Below are positions 52,379-61,709 of a DNA stretch of 64,000 nt, one piece after another. Position 1 is the stretch's first letter. Each line of letters starts with the position of its first letter. This stretch comes from Streptomyces atroolivaceus. Its GTDB lineage: Bacteria > Actinomycetota > Actinomycetes > Streptomycetales > Streptomycetaceae. Location: assembly GCF_000717025.1 (NCBI RefSeq), contig NZ_JNXG01000008.1:186001-250000 (forward strand), written 5' to 3'. The notes beneath the pieces are model-generated. The model made no database searches and was not told the DNA's origin. It saw only the letters and a list, made by a program, of their open reading frames with translations. Made by a program: the position numbers and the translations under genes.

Positions 52379-54511
52379 TCAGACCCGGGAGCCCGGATCG
52401 GAGCGCTTGCGCAGTCGCAGATCTCCGTCCGCGACGCCTGCCGCCAGCCGTTCGGCCAGTGTGTCCAGCGCCGACAACTGGCGGCGTACGTCGGCACGGT
52501 GACGTTCGGTCTCTGCCAGAACGGCTTCGAGATCGGCGATCTCCTCAGCCGGCAGGTGCGGCAGGTCCATGTCCTTCACGCTCACCCGCCGCACGAGCGA
52601 TCCGCTGCCCCGCTGCTGGTTACGGGGCGCGGCCAGCAGGCGGGCCAGTGCATGAGGGCGCATCCACAGACTCTCCGGACGAGCCGTCCGCCCCTCCGCC
52701 AGGTCGGTCAGGTACTTCCGGTAAGCCGTAATCCGCAGCCCCTGCACCGGCGTCAGCAGGACGCAGCCGCCCGCGTCGTCCACCTGTGTGCGGACACCGT
52801 GTTCCGTGAGCAGGAAGACATCACCCTGCTCGGTCATCAGGCTCTGCGGGTAGGCGGCGAGGTCCTCCAGCATGATGCGCCGCTCCCCGATCGGCAGAGC
52901 GCCCAGCATCTCTTCCCGGCCGATCACCGGGACACCCGCGTCACCGATGTCGCTCTCCCTGATGCGGTGGCCGGGCAGGAGTCTGAGCTGTCCTGCCCTC
53001 AGCTGCCCACCGACTTTGAAGTGCCCGGCACGGTCCTCCTTCCTGCCGACGCCGAGATCGCCGATCCACTGCTTCAGATGGGGCAGGGCCACATAGGCGT
53101 TCTGACGCGCCTCCACCGTCGCCGCGAAATGATCGAGTCCCTTCTCCGGCGCTGCAAGCCGGTGTGCAGGCAGAAGGGACCGCCCGTCCAGCAGGTACGA
53201 ACTGCCGGGCCCGGCACCGGCCACCGGCACACGCTGGGCCTCCTGCGGCACCGGTGTACCGGCATTGCTCAACAACGCCACGACGGTCTGCTGCCATGCG
53301 TCACCCACCCGGCGTGCCAGACGGTCGGCGTCGATCAGCAGCACACGGGAGTCCGCCAACGGTGGCTGGGTTCCCCTCAGCACCAACAAGGCGTGCTCAG
53401 CGCCGGTGCGGAAGGTGTGAATGCGACGAGGCAGCTGGACGATCGCTTCCACAGCGCCGGATTTCAGTAGGTCTTCGCGCATCCGGGTATTGGCCGTACC
53501 CGTCGCACCACGGGGCCGCGAGAGCGTCCAGGATGGAACGACCACCAACCCCTTGCCCCCTTCCCTGAGGCGCCCAAGCGTCTCCACCGCCCACCGCAGC
53601 GGGCCTTCCTCGTCCCGTTCGCGCTCCCCGGAGGCGTAGGGCGGATCGGCCACCACAAGGTCGGCCTGTGGAAATCCCTGTGGCACCGGTTCCAGGTCCG
53701 GCTCCGTGAACGGATCGAAGGGCAGCCGGTACTCGTCGAGCTCCCCGGGATCCGAACACACGAAAGTCTCCCCGGCTGCCCAGTGCGCGAGCAGCCGGTA
53801 TCTCAGCACCGTGCGCCGCAACGCATCCGGCTCCACGGCCGCGACGCGGTTCTCTCCGTCCTCGGCGGCGAGCTCCAGCAGCACATCCCCTGTACCGGCG
53901 CACAGGTTGAGCATCGTCACAGGCCCTGCCGTCGACAGGACGGGCTGGGCCAAGGCGTCGATCAGTTCGACGACGGGCCGGGGGGTCATGTCCATCGTGA
54001 GATCGGACTCCAGGCGCCCGGCCAGTCGAAGCACGGCCTCGGCAGCAGCCCCCGTGCCCCCCAGATCCGCGATCAATCCGTGCACGGTACGGAGCAACTC
54101 CGCATCGGCGGCGTCGAAGTCGGCCAGCAGGCCGGCAGGCAGGCTGTCTTCGCTACTGCCTCCGCCTTCCCCCTCCATAGCAGCGACAGCCAGCGCCCGG
54201 ACGATCAGCTCGTCCGCGCCCAGCGTCCCGTGCCCGAGCGTCACCAACCGCCGTAGCCGGAGTCCCTCACGGAATCGCTCTCCGTACGTCGGCAGCGTGC
54301 CGTCCGGGTGCCGTTCGCCGTCGGGCACGGCCCGCTCGTCCAGCCAGCCCGCGATCTCCTCCGCGTCGAACAACGGCTTGCTCTCGGAGCCACCGACCGC
54401 CTCGGGAAAGGAGGCGTGCCGGCGCCGCCAGTTGCTGACCGTGGGCCGGCCCACCTCGGCGAGCTCCTTGATCTCGCCGAGGGTCACCGGTTCGTACCGC
54501 CGCTCCGTCAC
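52379..54511 (-). CDS. HTH-N6-adenine methyltransferase with fused specificity-like C terminus
   Basis: 710 aa from GTG 54511, overlapping the HEPN gene stop (GTGA). Residues 1-60 form a MerR/excisionase-type winged HTH (TLGEIKELAEVGRPTVSNWR). The methyltransferase core has motif I NLCAGTGD (201-208) and motif IV DPPY (289-292), plus LLKSGAVEAIVQLPRR as in HsdM proteins. Residues 430-640 resemble a single target-recognition domain (YVALPHLKQWIGDLGVGRKE, RAGQLRLLPGHRI), and a coiled coil closes the protein (LEAVLAETERHRADVRRQLS). It is distinct from the HsdM of the same operon, giving two adenine methyltransferases. Confidence 0.85.
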   Translation of the reverse strand: MTERRYEPVTLGEIKELAEVGRPTVSNWRRRHASFPEAVGGSESKPLFDAEEIAGWLDERAVPDGERHPDGTLPTYGERFREGLRLRRLVTLGHGTLGADELIVRALAVAAMEGEGGGSSEDSLPAGLLADFDAADAELLRTVHGLIADLGGTGAAAEAVLRLAGRLESDLTMDMTPRPVVELIDALAQPVLSTAGPVTMLNLCAGTGDVLLELAAEDGENRVAAVEPDALRRTVLRYRLLAHWAAGETFVCSDPGELDEYRLPFDPFTEPDLEPVPQGFPQADLVVADPPYASGERERDEEGPLRWAVETLGRLREGGKGLVVVPSWTLSRPRGATGTANTRMREDLLKSGAVEAIVQLPRRIHTFRTGAEHALLVLRGTQPPLADSRVLLIDADRLARRVGDAWQQTVVALLSNAGTPVPQEAQRVPVAGAGPGSSYLLDGRSLLPAHRLAAPEKGLDHFAATVEARQNAYVALPHLKQWIGDLGVGRKEDRAGHFKVGGQLRAGQLRLLPGHRIRESDIGDAGVPVIGREEMLGALPIGERRIMLEDLAAYPQSLMTEQGDVFLLTEHGVRTQVDDAGGCVLLTPVQGLRITAYRKYLTDLAEGRTARPESLWMRPHALARLLAAPRNQQRGSGSLVRRVSVKDMDLPHLPAEEIADLEAVLAETERHRADVRRQLSALDTLAERLAAGVADGDLRLRKRSDPGSRV

Positions 54512-55179
54512 AGCACAATCTCCTCCTCGCCCGAAAGAACCCGGGCCCTGCGGGCCAGGACCGCAGGGACCTGGCTGTACTTCTCGTGGCGGGCAGCCAG
54601 AGCGGGAGCGACCAGCGCAGTTAGCTCTACGGCCGTCCTGAAGTCCTCGTCCAGCCGACGGTGGTAGATGCGCTCGTGGTGAGCGACGCGGTTACGCAGG
54701 GTCCGCATGACCTCCAGCTGCTTGTGGAGGTCAGTACGGCGCACTCCCTTGAAACAGTGCCGCAGCGCCGGGTACCAGTACTTCATGTCGTAGTTTCCAT
54801 GGCCGCCCGTGCTGACCAGGCCGACCCAGAAGCCGAACGACAAAGTGGCGACGACATCGCACGGCGCAGTGCCGTTCCCCCGCCGCCTCAGCTTGTCCTC
54901 GGCATCACGGATGTCCTCCATCGCCCAGCGGTTCGGCTGCGCGCGCGGCAGGTTCCACCAGTCACTCCGGCCGAACTTTCCGGTGAGCTGCCGGTGGATC
55001 CTGTTGCGTAGGCTCACCTCCAGGTCACGCAGTGGGCTGTGCAGAGCCCGGGCCGCCTCCGCGTCCCAGGCATAGAGCCGCAGCGCCACCACCACGTCAC
55101 CGCGGCACTCGTCCAGGAACGGCTGGAACCGCTCCGGAGAGATGGCCTGGACTAACTGCTCCTCGCCACTGTTCGTCAT
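54508..55179 (-). CDS. Abi-like HEPN protein, first gene of the defence operon
   Basis: 223 aa from ATG 55179 (GGAAG upstream). It matches Abi-type HEPN proteins: AWDAEAARALHSPLRDLEVS, KYWYPALRHCFKGVRRTDLH, and the RNase signature LRNRVAHHE, an R-x4-H at R162-H167. A similar LRNRIHRQL occurs at 57-65. HEPN RNases typically degrade host RNA on phage infection. Codon 9 (Leu, 55153-55155) is TTA, needing the bldA tRNA in Streptomyces. It is translationally coupled to the methyltransferase, so it is probably restrained by or dependent on the rest of the operon. Confidence 0.85.
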   Translation of the reverse strand: MTNSGEEQLVQAISPERFQPFLDECRGDVVVALRLYAWDAEAARALHSPLRDLEVSLRNRIHRQLTGKFGRSDWWNLPRAQPNRWAMEDIRDAEDKLRRRGNGTAPCDVVATLSFGFWVGLVSTGGHGNYDMKYWYPALRHCFKGVRRTDLHKQLEVMRTLRNRVAHHERIYHRRLDEDFRTAVELTALVAPALAARHEKYSQVPAVLARRARVLSGEEEIVL

Positions 55180-55288
55180 CGCCTGCACTTCCTTCCGACC
55201 GGTCCCCGTGTTACGGTTCCCGGGTACGCCTTGGAGTCCTGTCACCGCTTGCTTCGCCGCATAGCACACAGCCCAGGGCAGAGCCTGG

Positions 55289-55336
55289 TGATACGCCCTG
55301 TACTGCCCACCGCAATTAGGCAGTGCAGGGCGTCAC
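55289..55336. promoter_or_regulatory. Inverted repeat upstream of the defence operon (proximal)
   Basis: Arms around 55289-55306 and 55319-55336 (cores CGCCCTG, CTGCC / GGCAG, CAGGGCG) pair imperfectly around an AT-rich TAATTG loop, 110-157 bp upstream of the HEPN start. Possible operator or leader hairpin. Confidence 0.5.
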
Positions 55337-55432
55337 TGTTCCCGCCGTGAGAGTCGAGCTGACGCCCCCTCACTGCGATGAGTTAAACCTAGCGCCTCTC
55401 TTCCCGGATGGGAAGCCTCATTGGTGCGCCAC

Positions 55433-55456
55433 TTGTGAGAAGTGGGGTTCTCACTA
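55433..55456. promoter_or_regulatory. TTGTGAGAA/TTCTCAC palindrome upstream of the defence operon (distal)
   Basis: GTGAGAA (55435-55441) and TTCTCAC (55448-55454) flank six bases, inside the AT-rich part of the 355-bp gap between hemB and the HEPN gene. Candidate operator. No further gene is seen in the gap. Confidence 0.45.
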
Positions 55457-55486
55457 ATTGCGGTAGGGTTTTTTATGTCATGAAAA

Positions 55487-55512
55487 GCGGGCCACGACCT
55501 GTCGTGACCCGC
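55487..55512 (-). terminator. Terminator downstream of hemB
   Basis: Arms 55487-55497 and 55502-55512 pair with one G-T-type mismatch and a 4-nt loop, followed on the reverse strand by a TTTT run. A classical intrinsic terminator. Confidence 0.8.
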
Positions 55513-55534
55513 CTCCAAGACTCTGCGCAGGGCC

Positions 55535-56530
55535 TCAGCGCCGCAGCTTCTGCGCAACCTCCGTCGCCCAGTAAGTCAGGATCATCCGCGCACCCGCGCG
55601 CCGGATCCCCGTCAGGCTCTCCAGGATCGCCGCGTCCCGGTCGATCCAGCCCTTCTCCGCAGCCGCCTCGATCATCGCGTACTCACCGCTGATCTGGTAC
55701 GCCGCGACCGGCACGTCCACCGCGTCGGCGACCTTGGCGAGGATGTCCAGGTACGGGCCGGCCGGCTTGACCATGACCATGTCGGCGCCCTCCTCCAGGT
55801 CCAGCGCCAGCTCACGCAGCGACTCGCGGATGTTCGCCGGGTCCTGCTGGTACGTCTTGCGGTCGCCCTTCAGCGAAGAGCCCACCGCCTCCCGGAACGG
55901 GCCGTAGAAGGCCGAGGAGTACTTCGCGGTGTACGCGAGGATCGACACGTCCTCATGACCCGTCTGGTCCAGCGCGTCACGGATCACACCGACCTGGCCG
56001 TCCATCATGCCGCTGGGGCCCACCACATGGGCGCCCGCGTCGGCCTGGACCTGGGCCATCTCGGCGTACCGCTCCAGCGTGGCGTCGTTGTCGACGCGGC
56101 CGTCCTCGGTCAGCACCCCGCAGTGGCCGTGGTCGGTGTACTCGTCCAGACAGAGGTCGGACATGATCACGAGGTCGTCCCCGACCTCTTCCCGCACCGC
56201 CCGCAGGCCGACCTGGAGAATGCCCTCCGGATCGGTACCCGCCGTGCCCCGCCCGTCCTTCTTCTCGTCCAGCGGGACGCCGAAGAGCATGATCCCCGAG
56301 ACACCGGCCGTGACCGCGTCGACGGCGGCCTTCCGCAGCGTGTCCACGGTGTGCTGCCGCACGCCCGGCATGGCTGAGATGGCGACCGGGGCGTCGATGC
56401 CCTCGCGTACGAACGCGGGCAGGATCAGGTTCGCCGGGTCGAGCCGGGTCTCGGCGACCATGCGCCGCATGACGGGGGTCGTCCGCAGCCGGCGGGGCCG
56501 CGAGCCGGGGAAGTTTCCGTAATCGGTCAT
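55535..56530 (-). CDS. hemB: Delta-aminolevulinic acid dehydratase (porphobilinogen synthase)
   Basis: 331 aa. Condenses two aminolevulinate molecules to porphobilinogen in tetrapyrrole synthesis. The two Schiff-base lysines are K203 ([14 protein letters not shown]) and K255 ([10 protein letters not shown]). The metal loop reads [15 protein letters not shown] (C127 and C137), a mixed form with two of the three zinc cysteines. Normal length. It is the last heme gene in the cluster, 76 bp beyond the tRNA-like gene. Confidence 0.97.
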   Translation of the reverse strand: MTDYGNFPGSRPRRLRTTPVMRRMVAETRLDPANLILPAFVREGIDAPVAISAMPGVRQHTVDTLRKAAVDAVTAGVSGIMLFGVPLDEKKDGRGTAGTDPEGILQVGLRAVREEVGDDLVIMSDLCLDEYTDHGHCGVLTEDGRVDNDATLERYAEMAQVQADAGAHVVGPSGMMDGQVGVIRDALDQTGHEDVSILAYTAKYSSAFYGPFREAVGSSLKGDRKTYQQDPANIRESLRELALDLEEGADMVMVKPAGPYLDILAKVADAVDVPVAAYQISGEYAMIEAAAEKGWIDRDAAILESLTGIRRAGARMILTYWATEVAQKLRR

Positions 56531-56606
56531 CCTTCGAGACTAGACCCGCACACATCACCGGTTTACCGACACCCGAGCCGGAAAAAGCGTGCCTTGGGAG
56601 ACGGGA

Positions 56607-56680
<74 letters not shown>

Positions 56681-56731
56681 GTCCCGCCCGGGATCGTACG
56701 CGACGCGCGGACCCGCGGACCGGGAACAGGA

Positions 56732-56768
56732 CGGGCCCGGCCGCTCCGCGAGGAAGCAGCCGGGCCCG
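56732..56768 (-). terminator. Terminator of the rex-hem operon
   Basis: A perfect 10-bp stem (56732-56741 with 56759-56768), about 20 nt after the hemD stop codon and before the tRNA-like gene. Confidence 0.7.
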
Positions 56769-56786
56769 CACATCCGTTCCGACCTG

Positions 56787-58454
56787 TCAGGTCGTCGACC
56801 TGCGACGCCGCGCACCCGGGCGCCGCTCGCTCGGCCGGGTCACCGGGTCACCGGCCTCCTTGGCCGCGTCCCGGCGCTGCGCGCCGAAGTCCGCCAGCGC
56901 CTGGGCCAGCTTGTGGACCGAGGGCTCCGGCGACAGCACGTCGACCCGCAGGCCGTGCTCCTCGGCGGTCTTCGCCGTGGCGGGACCGATGCACGCGATC
57001 ACCGTCACGTTGTGCGGCTTGCCCGCGATACCGACGAGGTTGCGGACGGTCGAGGACGAGGTGAAGAGCACCGCGTCGAAACCGCCGCCCTTGATCGCCT
57101 CCCGGGTCTCGGCCGGCGGCGGCGAGGCGCGGACCGTGCGGTACGCGGTGACGTCGTCGACCTCCCAGCCCAGCTCGATGAGGCCCGCCACCAGAGTCTC
57201 GGTGGCGATGTCCGCACGCGGCAGGAACACCCGGTCGATCGGGTCGAAGACCGGGTCGTACGGCGGCCAGTCCTCCAGCAGACCCGCGGCCGACTGCTCA
57301 CCCGACGGCACGAGATCCGGCTTCACACCGAAGTCGATCAGCGCTGCGGCGGTCTGCTCGCCGACCGCCGCGACCTTGATCCCGGCGAAGGCACGGGCGT
57401 CGAGCCCGTACTCCTCGAACTTCTCCCGCACGGCCTTCACCGCGTTGACCGAGGTGAACGCGATCCACTCGTAACGGCCCGTGACCAGACCCTTGACCGC
57501 GCGCTCCATCTGCTGGGGCGTACGCGGCGGCTCGACGGCGATCGTCGGAACCTCGTGCGGCACGGCACCGTACGAACGCAGCTGGTCGGAGAGCGACGCC
57601 GCCTGCTCCTTCGTGCGCGGCACGAGCACCTTCCAGCCGAACAGCGGCTTGGACTCGAACCACGCGAGCTGGTCGCGCTGGGCGGCGGAGCTGCGCTCCC
57701 CGACCACGGCTATCACGGGCAGGTGCCCGTCCGGCGACGGCAGGACCTTGGCCTGCTTGAGGACCTGGGCGATCGTCCCGAGGGTCGCCGTCCAGGTGCG
57801 CTGGCGGGTCGTCGTCCCGGCGATCGTGACCGTGAGCGGGGTGTCCGGCTTGCGTCCGGCCGAGACCAGCTCACCGGCGGCCGCGGCCACCGAGTCGAGG
57901 GACGCGGACACGACGGCCGTCGCGTCGCTCGCACCGACCTCGGACCAGCAGCGGTCCGACGCCGTACGCGCGTCGACGAAACGCACATCGGCGCCCTGCG
58001 CGTCGCGCAGCGGCACACCGGCGTACGCGGGCACACCGACCGCGTTCGCGATGCCGGGCACGACCTCGAAAGGCACACCCGCGGCAGCGCAGGCGAGCAT
58101 CTCGGCACCCGTGTTGCCGTCCAGGCCGGGGTCGCCCGTGACAGCACGGACCACCCGCCTCCCGCCCTTCGCTGCCTCCATGACAAGATTGGCGGCATCC
58201 CTGAGGACGGGTACTCCGGCGGGTGTTGACGCCACGTCAACAACCGTCATCTCAGGCGTGCTTACCCCTGCCCGTGCATGGCAGCGGACGACGTCGAGAA
58301 CCTCGGGTTCGGCGACAAGGACGTCCGCGCTCGCAAGCGCCTCGACGGCGCGCAGAGTCAGCAGTCCCGGGTCGCCGGGACCGGCGCCGAGGAAGGTGAC
58401 ATGCCCTGAGGACAGGACAGGGAAGTCGGATACGACAGGGCCGGTGGGGCTCAA
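56787..58454 (-). CDS. hemD: Uroporphyrinogen-III synthase with N-terminal methyltransferase-like domain
   Basis: 555 aa from TTG 58454 (GGGGAG upstream), overlapping the hemC stop. Residues 15-255 are an SUMT/CobA-type fold (FLGAGPGDPGLLTLRA, FEVVPGIANAVGVPAYAGVP). The usual GGDPFVFGRGGEE loop is replaced by VTGDPGLDGNTGAEM, so methyltransferase activity is doubtful. Residues 270-520 are the HemD uroporphyrinogen-III synthase (WKVLVPRTKEQAASLSDQL, FTSVNAVKAVREKF, FTSSSTVRNLVGI). The C-terminal tail is basic. Last gene of rex-hemACD. Confidence 0.93.
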   Translation of the reverse strand: MSPTGPVVSDFPVLSSGHVTFLGAGPGDPGLLTLRAVEALASADVLVAEPEVLDVVRCHARAGVSTPEMTVVDVASTPAGVPVLRDAANLVMEAAKGGRRVVRAVTGDPGLDGNTGAEMLACAAAGVPFEVVPGIANAVGVPAYAGVPLRDAQGADVRFVDARTASDRCWSEVGASDATAVVSASLDSVAAAAGELVSAGRKPDTPLTVTIAGTTTRQRTWTATLGTIAQVLKQAKVLPSPDGHLPVIAVVGERSSAAQRDQLAWFESKPLFGWKVLVPRTKEQAASLSDQLRSYGAVPHEVPTIAVEPPRTPQQMERAVKGLVTGRYEWIAFTSVNAVKAVREKFEEYGLDARAFAGIKVAAVGEQTAAALIDFGVKPDLVPSGEQSAAGLLEDWPPYDPVFDPIDRVFLPRADIATETLVAGLIELGWEVDDVTAYRTVRASPPPAETREAIKGGGFDAVLFTSSSTVRNLVGIAGKPHNVTVIACIGPATAKTAEEHGLRVDVLSPEPSVHKLAQALADFGAQRRDAAKEAGDPVTRPSERRPGARRRRSTT

Positions 58455-59437
58455 AGTGCTCGCTCCCCCATAAGACCGGCCGCACCCTTGGCGAGCATCT
58501 CGGCCGCGAGCTCGCGACCGAGGGCCGCCGCGTCGTCGTGCGACGTGGGGACGGGACCGGTGATGGACAGCTGCACCAGGGAAGTGCCGTCGGTCGAACC
58601 GACGACACCGCGCAGGCGCAGTTCGTTGACAACCTGCCCGTCGGCCAAGAGGTCGGCCAGCGCACCCACAGGTGCGGAACAGCCGGCCTCCAGGGCGTTG
58701 AGCAGGGCGCGCTCGGCGGTCACGGCGACCCGGGTGTACGGGTCGTCGAGCTCGGCGAGCGCTGCGGCGAGGTCCGCGCTGCTTTCAGCGCATTCGATCG
58801 CCAGTGCTCCCTGGCCGGGAGCAGGCAGGACGGTGTCGACCGGCAGGAAGCCGGTCACCTCGTCCGTGCGTCCGAGGCGGCTGAGCCCGGCGGCGGCGAG
58901 AACCACCGCGTCCAGCTCCCCGCTTCGTACAAAACCAATGCGCGTATCCACGTTGCCGCGGATCGCGACGGTCTCTATCTCGAGTCCGTGCGAGCGGGCG
59001 TACGCGTTGAGCTGCGCCATACGGCGCGGCGAACCGGTGCCGATCCGGGCATCGGGCGGCAACTGCTCGAAGGCCAGCCCGTCCCGGGCCACCAGCGCGT
59101 CGCGCGGGTCCTCACGCACCGGCACGGCGGCCAGGACGAGACCCTCGGGCTGCGTGGTCGGCAGGTCCTTGAGCGAGTGGACGGCGAAGTCCACCTCACC
59201 GCTCAGCAGCGCCTCGCGCAGGGCGGCGACGAACACACCGGTCCCGCCGATCTGCGCCAGGTGCTCCCGGGAGACGTCCCCGTACGTGGTGATCTCGACG
59301 AGCTCGACGGCACGCCCGGTCACCTCGCGGACAGCATCGGCGACCATGCCGGACTGCGCCATGGCGAGCTTGCTGCGCCGGGTGCCTAGCCGGAGCGGTG
59401 TGGTGGTTCCCCCGCCCAGGGGTGAGTTGTCGGTCAT
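58451..59437 (-). CDS. hemC: Hydroxymethylbilane synthase
   Basis: 328 aa. Polymerises four porphobilinogens to hydroxymethylbilane. The dipyrromethane cofactor cysteine is C253 (LEAGCSAPVGA) and catalytic D91 lies in HSLKDLP. The N-terminal LGTRRSKLAMAQS is typical. Overlaps hemA (ATGA) upstream and hemD downstream. Confidence 0.97.
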   Translation of the reverse strand: MTDNSPLGGGTTTPLRLGTRRSKLAMAQSGMVADAVREVTGRAVELVEITTYGDVSREHLAQIGGTGVFVAALREALLSGEVDFAVHSLKDLPTTQPEGLVLAAVPVREDPRDALVARDGLAFEQLPPDARIGTGSPRRMAQLNAYARSHGLEIETVAIRGNVDTRIGFVRSGELDAVVLAAAGLSRLGRTDEVTGFLPVDTVLPAPGQGALAIECAESSADLAAALAELDDPYTRVAVTAERALLNALEAGCSAPVGALADLLADGQVVNELRLRGVVGSTDGTSLVQLSITGPVPTSHDDAAALGRELAAEMLAKGAAGLMGERAL

Positions 59438-60927
59438 GACCGCCCTCTATTCGGGTCGTTCAGGTCGGCCCGTGAGACGGCGGCCACCGTCTGCGGGTCG
59501 AGGTCGAAGAGTTCCCGCAGCGCATCGGCGTACCCGGCGCCGCCGGGCTCGCTCGCGAGCTGCTTGACCCGCACGGTGGGCGCGTGCAGGAGCTTGTCGA
59601 CGACGCGGCGCACGGTCTGCGTGATCTCGGCGCGCTGCTTCACGTCCAGGTCGGGGAGGCGTCCGTCGAGCCGCGCGATCTCGCCGGCCACCACATCGGC
59701 GGCCATGGTGCGCAGAGCCACGACGGTCGGAGTGATGTGGGCCGCCCGCTGGGCGGCTCCGAAGGCGGCGACCTCGTCGGTCACGATGGTGCGCACCTGG
59801 TCCACATCGGCGGCCATCGGGGCGTCCGCGGACGCCTCGGCGAGCGACTCGATGTCGACGAGGCGCACACCGGCGACGCGGTGGGCCGCTCCGTCGATGT
59901 CACGCGGCATCGCGAGGTCGAGCAGGTACAGGCGGGCGGGGCCGGTGACGGCCGGCCGCACGGGCACCCGGCGCACGGCCCGGTCCTGAGCGGCAGCCGT
60001 GGCGGAACCGTTCTCCACCCACGCGGCGTGCTGGTCCAGCGCGTCGGGGGCGGCGGCCGCGGGGGCCTCCGGGGCATGGCCGGCGGTGGCGAAGTCGACG
60101 CCGAGCGCGGCGGCGACGGCCTCCGCGGTCAGGACGAGCCCCGTCGCACCGGTGCAGGACACGACGACATCGGCACGTGCCAGTTCGTGCTGGACACCCG
60201 CCATCTCCACGGCGCGCACCGTCGGGACACCCGCCTGGCCGAGGATCTCGACCAACCGGTCGGCACGGGACATGGTGCGGTTCGCGACGACGATCTCCTC
60301 GACGCCCGCCCGGGCCAGGGTGGCCGCCGCGAGCGAGGACATCGAGCCCGCGCCGATCACCAGCGCGCGCTTGCCCGCCGCCCACTCGGGCACCTCGGCC
60401 CCGTCGGCCAGCTGCTCGAGACCGAAGGTGACGAGCGACTGCCCGGCCCGGTCGATCCCGGTCTCGCTGTGGGCGCGCTTCCCGACCCGGAGAGCCTGCT
60501 GGAAGAGGTCGTTCAGCAGACGGCCCGCCGTGTGGAGCTCCTGCCCCAGCGCGAGCGCGTCCTTGATCTGGCCGAGGATCTGGCCCTCGCCGACGACCAT
60601 CGAGTCCAGCCCGCACGCCACCGAGAAGAGGTGGTGGACGGCGCGGTCCTCGTAGTGCACATAAAGATAAGGAGTGAGCTCGTCCAGCCCGACCCCGCTG
60701 TGCTGCGCGAGCAGCGTCGACAGCTCGGCGACACCCGCGTGGAACTTGTCCACGTCCGCGTACAGCTCGATGCGGTTGCACGTGGCCAGGACGGTGGCCT
60801 CGGTCGCGGGCTCCGCGGCGAGGGTGTCCTGAAGCAGCTTCGTCCGGGCCTCGGCCGCCAGGGACGCCCGCTCCAGTACGGAGACGGGGGCACTGCGGTG
60901 GCTCAGCCCTACGACCAGGAGACTCAT
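59434..60927 (-). CDS. hemA: Glutamyl-tRNA reductase
   Basis: 497 aa. Reduces glutamyl-tRNA(Glu) to glutamate-1-semialdehyde with NADPH, the first step of the C5 pathway. The nucleophile is C50 in TCNRIELY. The NADPH-binding motif is VIGAGSMSSLAA and the C-terminal dimerisation spine ends near DKLLHAPTVRVKQL. An Ala/Pro-rich insert of about 50 residues in the nucleotide-binding domain is common in streptomycetes. Overlaps rex by 4 nt. Confidence 0.97.
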   Translation of the reverse strand: MSLLVVGLSHRSAPVSVLERASLAAEARTKLLQDTLAAEPATEATVLATCNRIELYADVDKFHAGVAELSTLLAQHSGVGLDELTPYLYVHYEDRAVHHLFSVACGLDSMVVGEGQILGQIKDALALGQELHTAGRLLNDLFQQALRVGKRAHSETGIDRAGQSLVTFGLEQLADGAEVPEWAAGKRALVIGAGSMSSLAAATLARAGVEEIVVANRTMSRADRLVEILGQAGVPTVRAVEMAGVQHELARADVVVSCTGATGLVLTAEAVAAALGVDFATAGHAPEAPAAAAPDALDQHAAWVENGSATAAAQDRAVRRVPVRPAVTGPARLYLLDLAMPRDIDGAAHRVAGVRLVDIESLAEASADAPMAADVDQVRTIVTDEVAAFGAAQRAAHITPTVVALRTMAADVVAGEIARLDGRLPDLDVKQRAEITQTVRRVVDKLLHAPTVRVKQLASEPGGAGYADALRELFDLDPQTVAAVSRADLNDPNRGRS

Positions 60928-61709
60928 GCCGGCATCACGGCGGGCATGTCCCCGTCAGGTCCCTTCCGGCCGGTGGGGGTGGCGCGCATCGGCGGCGCCT
61001 CGTCGGCGTCGGTGTCCACGGGCGCCCTGCCGTCGGCAGCGGCCTCCTCGCCGGCCTTGCGCTGCTCGTGGAAGGCGAGGATCTGCAGCTCGATCGAGAG
61101 ATCGACCTTGCGCACGTCCACACCGTCGGGCACGGAGAGCACCGTCGGCGCGAAGTTCAGGATCGAGGTCACACCCGCGGCGACGAGCCGGTCGCAGACC
61201 TGCTGGGCCGCACCGGGCGGGGTGGTGATGACACCGATGGACACACCGTTCTCACTGATGATCCGGTCCAGGTCATCGGTGTGCTGGACGGCGATCCCCG
61301 CCACGGGCGTACCCGCCATGGCGGGGTCGGCGTCGATCAGCGCGGCGACCCGGAAACCACGGGAGGCGAAGCCGCCGTAGTTCGCGAGGGCGGCGCCGAG
61401 GTTACCGATACCGACGATCGCGACCGGCCAGTCCTGGGTGAGCCCGAGTTCGCGGGAGATCTGGTAGACGAGATACTCGACGTCGTACCCGACACCACGG
61501 GTGCCGTAGGACCCCAGATAGCTGAAGTCCTTGCGCAGCTTGGCGGAATTGACTCCCGCCGCGGCGGCGAGTTCCTCGGAGGAGACCGTGGGAACCGAGC
61601 GCTCGGAGAGCGCTGTCAGTGCGCGGAGGTACAGCGGAAGCCTGGCGACGGTGGCCTCGGGAATTCCTCGGCTACGGGTCGCCGGTCGGTGAGTTCGGCC
61701 AGTTGCCAC
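60924..61709 (-). CDS. rex: Redox-sensing transcriptional repressor Rex
   Basis: 261 aa from GTG 61709 (GGAG four bases upstream). N-terminal winged helix (ARLPLYLRALTALSERSVPT, GVNSAKLRKDFSYLGSYGTR) and a Rossmann domain with AIVGIGNLGAAL (about 97-108). It binds DNA when NADH/NAD is low and releases when NADH rises, controlling respiratory and heme genes. First gene of rex-hemACD; its own operator is visible upstream. Confidence 0.97.
   Translation of the reverse strand: MATGRTHRPATRSRGIPEATVARLPLYLRALTALSERSVPTVSSEELAAAAGVNSAKLRKDFSYLGSYGTRGVGYDVEYLVYQISRELGLTQDWPVAIVGIGNLGAALANYGGFASRGFRVAALIDADPAMAGTPVAGIAVQHTDDLDRIISENGVSIGVITTPPGAAQQVCDRLVAAGVTSILNFAPTVLSVPDGVDVRKVDLSIELQILAFHEQRKAGEEAAADGRAPVDTDADEAPPMRATPTGRKGPDGDMPAVMPA

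Noticed and set aside
55333..55557. A 74-codon reverse frame covering the hemB terminator
   Set aside because: It overlaps the hemB 3' end and its terminator and has no ribosome-binding site or domain.
59584..61380. A forward open frame of about 600 codons antisense to hemA and rex
   Set aside because: HemA and Rex are unambiguous on the reverse strand; the antisense frame is low-complexity and arises from codon bias.
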